64,000 bases of DNA from Spirometra erinaceieuropaei (Eukaryota; Platyhelminthes; Cestoda; Diphyllobothriidea; Diphyllobothriidae), in assembly GCA_902702965.1 (NCBI GenBank), contig CACRXP010000554.1, positions 298,365 through 362,364 of the forward strand. The letters run 5' to 3'. Positions 46,160-54,696 of this stretch are shown here, in pieces. Below the pieces are notes generated by a model. It ran no database searches, was not told the origin of the DNA, and was given only the letters and a program-made list of their open reading frames with translations. Made by a program: the position numbers and the translations under genes. How positions within the stretch are numbered: the first letter of the stretch is position 1; each line of letters starts with the position of its first letter.

Positions 46160-48073
46160 GAAATCAAAAACGTTCTTTGGGAAAGGGAGAAAACTTTATT
46201 GAGTGAATTTTCGACGTCGGTTCCCCGTGTCGTCGTCAGACTAGAGTAAATGTGCTGAAAACAATTAAAATTTCAAAAGTGCTACAAAATCAATACTGAT
46301 TTGGTGCCTCAGCTAGTAAGCTGCCGTCGTATGTGTCAGTCCGTATTGATCGGCTTTCGTCTCTTCCACTTTTCTCTGAGATTCTTGTATGTGGCATCTT
46401 ACTCGATGTGCCTGTTGATGCATGACTCATCGGAGTGCATGGCTTCAAGAAACTCTCGGCCTTTTTTAGATGGGCAAACTCCGACGATGCGAGTTTTGTC
46501 CCATGCGAACTTGTGCCCAGTATCAAGAGTGTGCATGGCCATTTGAGACAAGTGGTCTCGCCTCTTAACTGCAAGTTGATGCTCGTGGATGCGTGTAGAG
46601 GCAAATTTTCCCGTTTGGCCACAATATGCGGCATCACAGGCATCGCATGGGATCTTATAGACGACTTCTTTTCTATCGAGATAGCCAACCCTATCCTTAG
46701 GGTGTACAAGCTGGGTGCGTAAAGTAGTCGTCGGCTTGTGCGCCACTTTTATCTGGTGTTTCCTCAAGTGTCTTTCAACAAGTTCAGACACATTCCTGAT
46801 GTAAGGAAGGATTCGCCAAGTGTTTGCTTTGGGCGCTTGATTGGAACTATCTAGTTCCCTTGTTTTTATCTCTTGTTTCATGCATCGACGTACGAAATCT
46901 CTCGGGTATCCGTTCTGGGAAAATAATTCAAATAGGTAGTTTAGTTCAACTTTGTAGCTTTCTTCATCAGAGCAATGTGTTTTTGCTCGATGTATTAGAC
47001 TTTTGACAGTACTCCGCTTGTGAGAGATCGGCCGAGAGTTTCTTGAAGCCATGCACTCCGATGAGTCATGCATCAACAGGCACATCGAGTAAGATGCCAC
47101 ATACAAGAATCTCAGAGAAAAGTGGAAGAGACGAAAGCCGATCAATACGGACTGACACATACGACGGCAGCTTACTAGCTGAGGCACCAAATCAGTATTG
47201 ATTTTGTAGCACTTTTGAAATTTTAATTGTTTTCAGCACATTTACTCTAGTCTGACGACGACACGGGGAACCGAAGTCGAAAATTTACTCAATAAAGTTT
47301 TCTCCCTTTCCCAAAGAACGTTTTTGATTTCAATTTATATTTCTTGGGATGCCTGCGTTCCAATATATATATATATATATAGTGTTAGGGGGCGCTCACG
47401 GATCGTTCATACGGAACTCACTCGTTCCGTTGTGCCTTATGGACTCTCTCTCGAGCCCAACCAGCAGCCGCACAGCGGCGCATGATATATAGGCAGAATG
47501 ATATTACCGACAAAGACAAGGGAGACTGGAATGGCCATTTCTGGCTTATTAGCCGTCGTCAGCCAGCCATACCCAAGCCCGAAGTGTGGAACACCCGAGC
47601 CTCGAACTCGCGACCTGTTGGTTTAGAAGTCAACGCCTCTACTCACCGGGCCACGAGCCCGTTGCCNNNNNNNNNNNNNNNNNNNNNNNNNNNNNNNNNN
47701 NNNNNNNNNNNNNNNNNNNNNNNNNNNNNNNNNNNNNNNNNNNNNNNNNNNNNNNNNNNNNNNNNNNNNNNNNNNNNNNNNNNNNNNNNNNNNNNNNNNN
47801 NNNNNNNNNNNNNNNNNNNNNNNNNNNNNNNNNNNNNNNNNNNNNNNNNNNNNNNNNNNNNNNNNNNNNNNNNNNNNNNNNNNNNNNNNNNNNNNNNNNN
47901 GGCAACGGGCTCGTGGCCCGGTGAGTAGAGGCGTTGACTTCTAAACCAACAGGTCGCGAGTTCGAGGCTCGGGTGTTCCACACTTCGGGCTTGGGTATGG
48001 CTGGCTGACGACGGCTAATAAGCCAGAAATGGCCATTCCAGTCTCCCTTGTCTTTGTCGGTAATATCATTCTG

Positions 48074-48107
<34 letters not shown>

Positions 48108-48862
48108 AGAAAATACACTAAAATATAATAAGATTGATTCGACTTTTGGCAATATGAATCTGCCAATAGTGACAGAAAACCGCAAAAGGAACCTCGTGAG
48201 AATTATTACTGACACTTCTAACTGTTAGTAAAGAGAAACTTAGGGTTTAGCGGTTTCACGGGCAGAACATCAAAAGATCATACCTGCTAGGCAGACATCG
48301 TACACAACAGGGGCGGGTTCGCGTCGTATCAGACTTTTCACATCCACTTCCTTGTCCCGACGAATTGAAAACATCTTGCCACCAACACCCGGAGCTGCGT
48401 TCCGGCCTCCAGTGCGAACTGGCAGTAACTCTCCCGTGCCTGCGCCGTAGGGCACCTAGAGGTCAGGGTCAAAGTGCTTCACTAACGCTTTACCTCCAAA
48501 CCCATGTTCTGAGCCGCGAAATCTATGTCGGAGATCTGGGGCATGCCGCGCTTGTTCTGCTCCATGATTCGAATACTCTGGTGGATCAAGGATAGGGTCA
48601 AATGACGCAAATGTTTTTGCAGATAGGTATGCTCCTCGGGTGCAAATGACGTAATGGCATTTATCTCCGCACATGCCTTGAGCATTTCTGGGCTGAATTC
48701 CAGATTCTGCCCGGATGCTGCCAGGGGAGCGAGGTGCTTCTGAGCCTTGGTCACCGCTTTACTGGCCAGAAGGCGGCTTTTGAATATACGTTTCTTTACA
48801 TAGTTTGCACTAGATGATTTGCGGATAAGCTTTGCAGACTTTTTGCGTTCTTCAGAGTCCAT
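30128..48862 (-). CDS. TAF6: TAF6, transcription initiation factor TFIID subunit 6 (complete coding gene, 7 exons)
   Basis: Exons join as 48862-48494, 48455-48284, 42519-42254, 38429-38262, 38004-37775, 34267-33568 and 30313-30128, with GT donors and AG acceptors, into 696 codons plus stop. TAF6 is a nuclear subunit of TFIID, and in many animals of SAGA-type complexes or their relatives. It pairs with TAF9 through its histone fold and helps assemble RNA polymerase II promoters. Residues about 57-123 form the histone fold with the diagnostic SDID. Residues about 270-420 and 520-560, and the last exon, form the HEAT-repeat domain ([66 protein letters not shown]). Odd points are a basic 55-residue N-terminal extension, a Ser/Pro/Gly-rich insert of about 85 residues in the HEAT domain, and a short C-terminus. 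Family comparison is from memory of animal TAF6; the exon model is mine. Confidence 0.93.
31031..31925 (-). mobile_element. Foldback element in TAF6 intron 6
   Basis: The left arm (ctgcagtaag, ttcgaaatgagtatttgat, ggatatcggcttttgagtac) and right arm (gtgcactcaaaatccaacat, cctacttaagtaatcctt, ctctagaatttcggctaatg) are inverted copies. The centre is reversed (acacggagagtttacagg). It is among the older, more diverged copies. Confidence 0.75.
32680..32945 (-). repeat. Family B repeat in TAF6 intron 6
   Basis: The reverse complement shows gcgaacgatgacgtccaccg, acttgcgctagaattagctt and a pyrimidine-rich ctaccctactcctt stretch, in the family order seen at 42885. Continuation to 32680 matches 29400-29500. 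Confidence 0.5.
33170..33211. repeat. (TGG)n(TAG)n triplet repeat
   Basis: tggtggtgg units pass into tagtagtag. It lies in TAF6 intron 6 just beyond exon 6. Confidence 0.9.
33568..34267 (-). CDS. TAF6: TAF6 exon 6: HEAT domain with long low-complexity inserts
   Basis: 233 full codons. The conserved parts are [40 protein letters not shown] and [17 protein letters not shown]. About 85 Gly/Ser/Pro/Thr-rich residues (protein about 429-515) separate WIDGR from SSSLNTLYG, where vertebrate TAF6 has only a few residues. A second Ser/Thr/Pro-rich stretch (about 560-620) precedes DSLRTLMA. The exon ends at a perfect GTAAGT donor (33567-33562). The open frame continues past it to 33220, but homology does not. 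Confidence 0.9.
35059..35622 (+). mobile_element. Foldback element, right-truncated, in TAF6 intron 5
   Basis: It starts acagtagccgtgctgtttca and keeps the left arm (atgttagccgaaattctgag, tccgatgcccttataa) and centre (aaactacaagctgtatgg, gaagatgccatatgggg). It stops at ttttaaaaccgg, where an unrelated segment begins. Confidence 0.8.
35655..35900 (+). repeat. Diverged third copy of the 360-bp repeat
   Basis: gtaacctgtggaccgtgtct, gaacggtggta, ggggctttacaacggg and ctgaataaactgcttctggc parallel 11285-11500 in order. It abuts the broken end of the foldback copy at 35622. Confidence 0.5.
37085..37300 (+). mobile_element. Foldback element, right arm only
   Basis: ttacagagtgtagttttcgc, agacggccggaaagaagctc, cctattcaggtaatcctttc and acacatttcagaatttcggc form a right arm ending atgagatagtacatttattg. 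The rest of the element is missing. It lies in TAF6 intron 5. Confidence 0.75.
37775..38004 (-). CDS. TAF6: TAF6 exon 5: HEAT repeats
   Basis: It reads [20 protein letters not shown], then [20 protein letters not shown] and [18 protein letters not shown], the most conserved block of TAF6. The acceptor is ctctttttctcag; the donor GTAGGT splits an Arg codon completed in exon 6. The upstream intron (38005-38261) is mostly a TAG microsatellite. Confidence 0.94.
38036..38227. repeat. (TAG)n microsatellite filling TAF6 intron 4
   Basis: About 64 TAG units with four or five interruptions (tggtag, agaag, aatag). It makes up 192 of the 257 bp of the intron between exons 4 and 5. On the coding strand it reads (CTA)n. 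Frames of poly-Ser, poly-Val or poly-Tyr through it are not genes. Confidence 0.97.
38262..38429 (-). CDS. TAF6: TAF6 exon 4: start of HEAT domain
   Basis: 56 codons in phase 0: [40 protein letters not shown], then [16 protein letters not shown]. This matches the LSxEQQLYYKEITEACVG...LPRFSTFISEG section of animal TAF6. The acceptor cttctctgtag and donor GTGAGT are both good consensus sites. The sequence has no ATG at its start, so it is visible only through homology and splice sites. Confidence 0.92.
40095..40440 (+). repeat. Family B repeat in TAF6 intron 3
   Basis: acgatttccaccgtgtgacc, attagtttatagtgacggca, aacttgcgtagcatccacag, a ctctctc run, acaaggtgggggcgactcgg and atagaggccac follow the order of 42885-43215. 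Confidence 0.6.
41455..41515 (+). repeat. Family B fragment
   Basis: ttagttgtttatagtgagaa followed by gcgttgtatcgacc and cactctctc resembles the family core. It is short and worn. Confidence 0.35.
42254..42519 (-). CDS. TAF6: TAF6 exon 3: AHWLAIDG motif and Pro/Ser-rich linker
   Basis: It begins by completing the Ala codon from exon 2 and reads [19 protein letters not shown], the hallmark LxAHWLxIxGxQPxxPxNPPP of TAF6. A variable Ser/Thr/Pro linker follows, ending MQAAIIE at a GTAAGA donor (phase 0). The acceptor is tatccgtccatag. Confidence 0.93.
42885..43215 (+). repeat. Family B repeat, best copy, in TAF6 intron 2
   Basis: It runs from ctatgaccatcgcgagtgac through gacgtccacagtgtgctccg, gtgcgtgaattagtttacgg, cttgcgcagcatctaccgcg, acacaccaactggtctctgc and ccggatctcactttaacg to ggccaccttaaggagtcgct. 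Six or seven relatives of this order occur in the window in both orientations. No RNA polymerase III boxes or inverted ends were found. Confidence 0.65.
45940..46105 (+). mobile_element. SINE tail pair forming a small palindrome
   Basis: aaggcaccgacaaagacaag (45945 on) is followed, after the short spacer ggagaccggttt, by its near-inverse cccttgtctttgtcggcgcc. The plus-strand body continues through ctactactagtcgctgtgcg and cggaacgagcatgttccg to gatcggcgagcgcc and a TA tail. These are two truncated SINE units facing each other. Confidence 0.65.
46107..46160. repeat. (TA)n microsatellite, SINE 3' tail
   Basis: Alternating TA with a few interruptions at the 3' end of the SINE to its left. A Penelope-like element begins directly after it. 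Confidence 0.9.
46161..47330 (-). mobile_element. 5'-truncated Penelope-like element with inverted 300-bp ends
   Basis: The ends 46161-46461 and 47031-47330 are nearly identical inverted repeats. The unique middle encodes, on the minus strand, the C-terminal third of a Penelope-type reverse transcriptase: [36 protein letters not shown], then a GIY-YIG-like endonuclease. That domain starts at [19 protein letters not shown] (about 46665 downward) with RIHEH and ends [12 protein letters not shown] at a stop near 46399. The first 54 codons of the long open frame come from the inverted right arm read antisense, so they are not protein. Inverted and truncated ends are typical of Penelope-like elements. 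It lies between two TA tails of tail-to-tail SINEs. Confidence 0.85.
47364..47382. repeat. (TA)n microsatellite, SINE 3' tail
   Basis: TA run at the 3' end of the minus-strand SINE to the right. Confidence 0.9.
47383..47666 (-). mobile_element. Full-length tRNA-derived SINE, left palindrome arm
   Basis: On the minus strand it holds the head ggcaacgggctcgtggcccg, the B-box region cgcgagttcgaggctcggg, the body gccagaaatggccattccag and cttgtctttgtcggtaat, and the tail gttccgtatgaacgatcc ending gcgccccctaacac plus TA. This is the most complete SINE here, about 285 bp. Its head abuts an N gap; on the far side the same head appears inverted. Confidence 0.9.
47667..47900. other. Assembly gap, 234 N
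   Basis: Run of N centred in a SINE palindrome: about 187 bp on each side are mirror copies. Confidence 0.98.
47901..48105 (+). mobile_element. tRNA-derived SINE, right palindrome arm
   Basis: It reads ggcaacgggctcgtggcccg through gtcgcgagttcgaggctc to ctgcctatata and a TA tail (48078-48105). It appears identical, inverted, to 47480-47666. Only the head and first body part are present; the distal tail of the left arm is lacking. It lies 180 bp from TAF6 exon 2. Confidence 0.9.
48284..48455 (-). CDS. TAF6: TAF6 exon 2: conserved linker after histone fold
   Basis: 57 codons plus one base. It reads [14 protein letters not shown], then [19 protein letters not shown] and VVYDVCLA. This corresponds to the PLYGF...RELYFYEEKEVDL...DVCLKAHW region of animal TAF6. 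The acceptor is tgacctctag and the donor GTATGA. The intron to exon 1 is only 38 bp (48456-48493), while the next intron is 5.8 kb. Confidence 0.92.
48494..48862 (-). CDS. TAF6: TAF6 exon 1: N-terminal extension and histone fold
   Basis: 123 codons from ATG (48862-48860) to a GTAAAG donor, phase 0. Residues 1-55 are Lys/Arg/Ser-rich with no counterpart in vertebrate TAF6. The histone fold begins at [15 protein letters not shown] and reaches [17 protein letters not shown], matching the helix 2 to helix 3 end of TAF6, where TAF9 binds. The ATG was chosen because an acceptor-like tgttttag lies directly before it and no earlier in-frame start continues. Confidence 0.9.
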
Positions 48863-48892
48863 CTAAAACAAAACGGTAAGATTATTATTATA
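48863..48892 (-). promoter_or_regulatory. Splice-acceptor-like site directly before the TAF6 ATG
   Basis: The minus strand reads cttaccgttttgttttag immediately before ATGGAC. This is a pyrimidine-rich AG acceptor, fit either for a 5' UTR intron or for spliced-leader trans-splicing, which is known in tapeworms and flukes. No core promoter element could be identified. Confidence 0.5.
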
Positions 48893-50151
48893 CTACTGTG
48901 ATGAAAGTACATGAAGGCAAACGCCAGAATTGAAAGGAACAGTTGACCATGAAAAGTTTGTTGACCAAAATCTTTAAATTAGGTCTCCGTAAAACAAGTC
49001 GGCATTGAATTTAACCACTTTGGATCATACGCACAATGTTGTCCTGGCTCGCAAATGAAAGCTGCCTTCAGCAATTAGCGTAGATGTCATGCCTGCACTT
49101 CCGATCCCTGTCAAAACTGTCACCGATGAAGTCAAGACTACTTATTTCCTGACACTGTGAAAAAACAGCTTACGGTGCAAAAACTCAATTAGAAAAATCG
49201 AAATTCAGATTCCAAAGAGGTTCCTTGAACAGACTTTTAATTTAAAGGCTCGATGTCTGCTTGAATCTATTCCTGGATGTCAGAGAAGAACATGGGCATC
49301 ATGCGCTCTAGAATCCACAGGAACCTAATCAAAAGTATCACCTGCGGAGGCTTCTGAAAATCTAAACTTTTTAATTTTTGGAAAAGTAATGCGGGGACTG
49401 AACTAGCGCCAGGGACTTCGGAGAAAAATAATCCAAGACACGGACATTGGAAAAAACGTGAGAACAGATATGCTACGCAAGCAGTAATGCGTATCTAACC
49501 AACGCTGCTGGAGGCTGATATGTTTTCTACGATTATCTCCCATATCATGAGCATAATCTAACTTTAGAAGTCTTCATGAAAAGCATCGATTCGAACGTAT
49601 CGCTGTGGTTTGGTGGGTACGGAACCAAGCAAGGAGATTTGTGCACATTCATGTAAAAGAGGCAGAAGAATCATAACCAACTGTCAAGGAAAGACCCCTA
49701 GTCTTCCACACCAGCTCAGATTAAAAGCTAAAATCTCTACATTTGTAGGTTGTTGATCCATTTAGCGTCGACACTGTAACAAAAAGACCGTCAAGGTGAA
49801 CCCGATCTTTTTATGTGTGCTATTTAGCCTTATCCTGAGGGCGGTTATATTTAATTCGGACAGCCTCTAGGAGGCCCCATAACATGTGCCACAGCATGTG
49901 ACAACATGGCAACGCACCTCATGGGCTCCAGCCAATATCCTACAACGGTATACACTGAATATTAAACGTTCGATAAACGCTTTGACCTACTGACGGTCTG
50001 TGTGGAAGCAGTTTCTCGTGCGATCTTCCCCAAGTCTATCCTAATGACACAGCGGAATTCGACTTAAAGCGGTACAAATGAGGCCGTGACAATTCATCCA
50101 AACCACTTAAGTTGACTTTCTCGCACGGTCTTGAATATTCTTCTGATGTCC
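48893..50151. other. No recognisable gene upstream of TAF6
   Basis: AT-rich sequence without a supported exon; presumed intergenic or 5' intron. Confidence 0.4.
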
Positions 50152-51060
50152 TTATGAATTCAGACTGTCCCGTTGGAGATTAAACCTGCGAACTTCATCC
50201 GAATAGTCGATCTTAACCAACGGTGGGCGCTTTCTGCATATAATCCACAGCAAACTGACCCAGTGTTCTGTGAAACTTTCGAACTCTTCAAGCTGTAGAC
50301 TGTCAGTCGCGTTAAATGCATTTATAGCGTTCATGAGTAAACCCGTTGGTTTGGCCACCTCATTCGCTTGAAGTCCTGTGTTCTAGACGCCATCGTAGGC
50401 GAATACTTTTGAAGAAAACAAAGCCAGTCAGTCGGCATCCAGATATAAAGCTGACGATTTTTAGAACGATGCAATCTTTTTGGCAATCAAAGTAATTACT
50501 TGATTAAATAAGAAGAACGACAGGATGCACATATTGCGAGAGCAGGGTCGAGTATCGAAGGACCGTGAGGCGGTTATTAGCAGAAACAAGGATACGAACA
50601 TAGCAAGAGTAGGTCTTGGTCACGGGAATAATTTTGCCGACTCACCGCCGAGCTCCATTAAACACGACCTAAGATCATGATTAAAGGAATTAAATGTTGC
50701 ATAAGAGTTAACAAAAGATCGACTGCTTTTAGTGAAATTTCGAGATACACAGGAGCGTTTGTAACCGGCCAAATCATCCACCCCCGGCTTCAAGCACATC
50801 ATAACTGCACAATCTGAAGACATGGGAAGGATGACAGGAACAACCGCTGGAGCTGTGTCCAGGTGACTTATGCCACCGTATTCCCCAAGTCTCGACCAAC
50901 CAACCTTTCTAAACATAGATACAGTGATGGCCCAGCCGCAGTAATTCGGGACTAAAATCAACTCATGGTCGTTTAATACCCCAAAGGACCAGGGAATCCG
51001 TATCGACTCAACTTTATGAACAACGTAAATACTAGCCCCGCCTGACGAACTTTGTTGCAC
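50152..51060 (-). pseudogene. Decayed CR1/Jockey-like non-LTR element, endonuclease end
   Basis: On the minus strand one frame (51060-50620) reads SSSGGASIYVVHKVESI, like the RGGGVAIYV block. It ends with SDCAVMMCLKPGV and VSRNFTKSSRSFVNSYATF, like the SDHxxV...RNFxKxxWxxF boundary after the endonuclease of CR1-type elements. A second frame (50358-50152) reads DEVRRFNLQRDSL, like the WxxxEVRKLxRxRDxxW linker. The catalytic SDH is SDC here. I found no reverse-transcriptase core downstream. Assignment is by motif order only. Confidence 0.4.
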
Positions 51061-53160
51061 AAATTCAGCACTTACTAAAAACCTCTAGGAAGGATGGGTT
51101 AATGTCACTAAAGACGAGTCACCAAGGTTTAGAAGGGACTGGAAGTACTTGTATCAGAAATTAACGTTGGTCGAGCTATAAAGAACAACTTCAACATTCA
51201 CACTGCAAACAAACACTCCGCGCGGAAGATCTACCGCTGAAGTTGCAAACGTGCTGGTGGTTTTTAGGCCAGCCCACGACAGGTTCGGCATATTCTGTAA
51301 TCAAGTCTCACAACATTTTACTTAAGCGGCATCGTAGAATTTATCTTAGGCTGTCTGCGAGGGCAATTGTGACGTTTTACGGCTGATCTAATCACTGCAG
51401 GCCGGTAGGGAGAATACGAGGATCCGTTCAGATGCTTTGTGGACTGCAAAATACGGCAACGACTGTCTGTTACTCCCTTATCCGTACGACCTCTCGCCGG
51501 TCGCCAGACCCATGCGATGTCAAACTAGTATAGTTTTGAGTCGAAAAGCGAGATGGTTGGAAGGTGACACAATAGCCCCTGTATCGCGAAACAGTTTCAC
51601 CACGGTGGAACTCGACGACCAGCTGATAGGGAGACGCCTTTTTTTCTGGTCAACGTGTTTAGCGGGCAGAAACCCTACTACTCCAGGAAAATATGACAGG
51701 AATATGTAAACAGAAGGGTACGAAGCTAATGGCTCTTACTGAATGAACCAGCGGTCCGCAAGTTCTATTTCGCTTTGTCCGCCCAAATTTCACTCTGTTA
51801 AAACTATGTTAAAATTTTTAATCGTTAACTAGTGATTTTTGTGTATCACCCTAAATCTAGCAACCAACTACGAGAAAAACATGTTTTCTGAGCTGAGCCA
51901 AAAAGGCAAAATGCTGAACAATTTAGACGTCCAAAAACGACCGCATGTATTTTCGCCATAATATTCGACGAGTTACGTCACCAGATGTATGTTCATTTGC
52001 CATCTGTATATCTGTAAAGTGGTTTCTTCCTTTTTATATCCACTTCTCTTCAGTATACTGGACTAGATTCTTAAAAGAGGGCTCATGATTTCTTTTAGAC
52101 ACGATTAGTAGGTTTCTGTAGGCACTGAACGTCCCTTAGACTAGCAGTGTCTGATGGCAGACACACCGAGTATTTCGCTGGATTTCTTCGGCTGTTACGT
52201 ACGTATACTAACCACTTGCGACCCCCAACGTGGCAAACGTTGTATTTTATAGTCTGATTGAAGGTTAACGTTGCAGGACCCTACACAGACCCTAATTTTC
52301 TAATCAACATGTGACTTGCGAGACGCCGTCGAAAGCCCAGATCGATGCCTTTGGGAAAAAAACAAATGTCCACACAAACAATCACTTCTCCAGAAATATG
52401 ACAATCTGGATAGCAGGTCAACGAACTAAGTGAAAAACGTACCTCCTTCTCCCCAACCATGCGAGCTCGGTAAGGTCGTGAACACTGCAGTTTTCCACAG
52501 TTTTGTGGAGTCAAGCGCATATACAGTACGCAGGCAAGAGTGTACAGAACATAATCTGCGCCGAAAACTGCGCGGTAACAGGATAGCTCATTGGACACAT
52601 TTTGACTGCTCTACGCCCAGATATTAGCCAAAGCATTTTTAGTCTTGCACTAATATCAGAGCGGCCGGCTGTTCAGTTTAGGTACTCGTGTACACCACCA
52701 ACAAGATTCAGACAAGGTTGCAGTTCGTATAAAATCAGTGGGACAAATTCATCAAATTTGGGTTCGAAGGTAATTTTATGTAAGTATTCCAGGTTTTTAA
52801 TAGCGAAACACCTAATTTTAGAATAAATTGTTGATGGATTATGCCTTATAAAAGCCTTGGGAACGTAATTAGAAAATTAGATGCGGATGGAATTTACGAC
52901 TTTCGACGTCGCTGCTTATTACACATTTTATTGTGCCTCTATGCAATGTTCAGCAATCACAGTGGGCCCATATTACTTCGCGGCTCCGAATAAACCGGCT
53001 TCAACATATGTTCGTTTGCACAGTTCACGCCGGTGAGGTACTTAGCAGATTCACTCTCTGATGTGAAGAGCGAGATTGCGAAGGAGACTGAGTCCTTGTT
53101 TCTTAAAAAAAAATAATCTGCTGAATTTCATTCCACAAACCGTCCTCTTGCCGCTCCAGT
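51061..53160. other. No recognisable gene
   Basis: Short frames on both strands without motifs. Confidence 0.4.
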
Positions 53161-53163
53161 CAT

Positions 53164-54696
53164 CTATATTCGTAAATGTTTGTATCTTTGGTTTGTAAAT
53201 GAATTCGTTCTCGCAAATTTTCCAAAAGGATGGGTCGCATAAGAGCATGTGATACGTCTCTTCATGGGAACGATAGGGGAATACCAACGGTCGGCCCCGA
53301 AGCGAGGAGTCTTGCGCCAAAAGGAGAGTATAGAATAAGCTCGGCCGGTCAGCGCATTCTCGTTTCCAAACTCCTCATGTGTGGTCTGGCGAACGTTTTC
53401 CTGATATCTCGCAGACGTCATCTTGTTTAAGCACCCGGTACACTGTAAACCACTTTGTACGTTGTTGTAGTGTCGGAAGGTAGCCCTTCGTCCAACGTCA
53501 CCATAAGGCACCCGCAGATAGTGTGCTTGTTTATGCCCAATATAATACTGCGTAGTCCAATCGTCAGTGTTGGGGAGCTTCGTGAATTTTCGTATCAATA
53601 GGGAATTTTTCTGTGTAAAGAGCTCCAAATCGTGGAATCAGCCAGTGGAAAAAGAAATCTAATTTTTAGTGTGTGCTAAGCCTGTAAATATAGGTTACTG
53701 AGCTTCTCGTCAGGTATGCATGGCTGGGTTACACAGCGTACGCAGAATTATTCGTAAGTATTTTACCGCGGGCCTCCACAACACTCCACGCTCGAAGTCC
53801 TCACCGCCTCTTTGAAACAGGCTCCGAGAGAATCCGCGTTCGCCAAATGAGAATCTGCGATTATCAAAACGACGAGACAACATGTATTGTGATCTTGTTT
53901 CCGTCCTCCGTGCCCTAAGCGCTCGAACCACGTCTCTCACGTTCACCGTGAGCATGTTCTGACTCGGGGTCACCAGTGGCATTCTCAGCATCATTATGTT
54001 CTGGTTCGGGGGGTACAATACTTCTTTGAGGGCGACCCTGTGTCTATTCGGCAGAATCCTGACCACTTGCGCGAGCCTGCGACCGCATCTAAAAAAAAAC
54101 TGGCATGGAATCCCGGAAAGGGCTTCGGGCCCGGCTAAAGTGTCAATAAATAGCTCTGCGGTTACCACATTCGAAAAATCATTTCGATCGGTCGTTTGCT
54201 TCACGGCCACTAGTAGTCTTCAAGTCCACCTTTGGGTGGGAAGTATTCTGTAGTTTTTCGCACTCTTTCAATGTAAGCGTCTTCTACCTTTCTTCAACAG
54301 ACTCTATGGATTTTTTGCAGAATGTTCACTTTTTCCTTCTCTTGGAAAAGTGATTCCTCGGCGAAAGCACCTTTAGGTGTCGTTGTTACTAAAGTTCGTC
54401 CCCAACTTATACCCATTTTCCGCTGCTGTACTCGTTCTTCCAGAGGGTTTGACAACAGTTTTAAGAGGACCCGAGTGAGAGTCAAATCCCAGTTGACTTG
54501 GGGCACGAAAGCTTCTTTTCACAGAACAACCAAGATCACTCAATTCGTAACTCCTACCTTCTGGATGTTCAAATGCCGGCGCAGAGGACTCCGCAGTAAC
54601 GCTGAATTGCCAACTGGCCGCCTCCTGCTGTCGATCACATTTCTTTCCGGCGCGGCTGCCAGTGTGCTGACCTTTTTGCTCTTCATTCTCAGCAAC
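53164..54696 (-). other. Cluster of unassigned minus-strand open frames
   Basis: Three frames follow one another on the minus strand: 54696-54373 (107 residues, opening after an aaaatag acceptor-like site, Ser/Gly/Glu-rich), 54210-53710 (166 residues, Arg-rich C-terminal half), and 53628-53164 (154 residues). None carries a motif I know. Their shared strand and closeness could mean exons of one gene or a worn retroelement. Chance open frames of this size are also expected in 64 kb. Confidence 0.2.

Noticed and set aside
46301..46546. Plus-strand frame similar to the start of the Penelope frame
   Set aside because: Both are the same inverted-repeat arm read antisense to the true coding strand.
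47482..48166. Frames of 112-175 codons on both strands across the second gap
   Set aside because: They are SINE sequence plus untranslated N and appear identically on both strands because of the palindrome.
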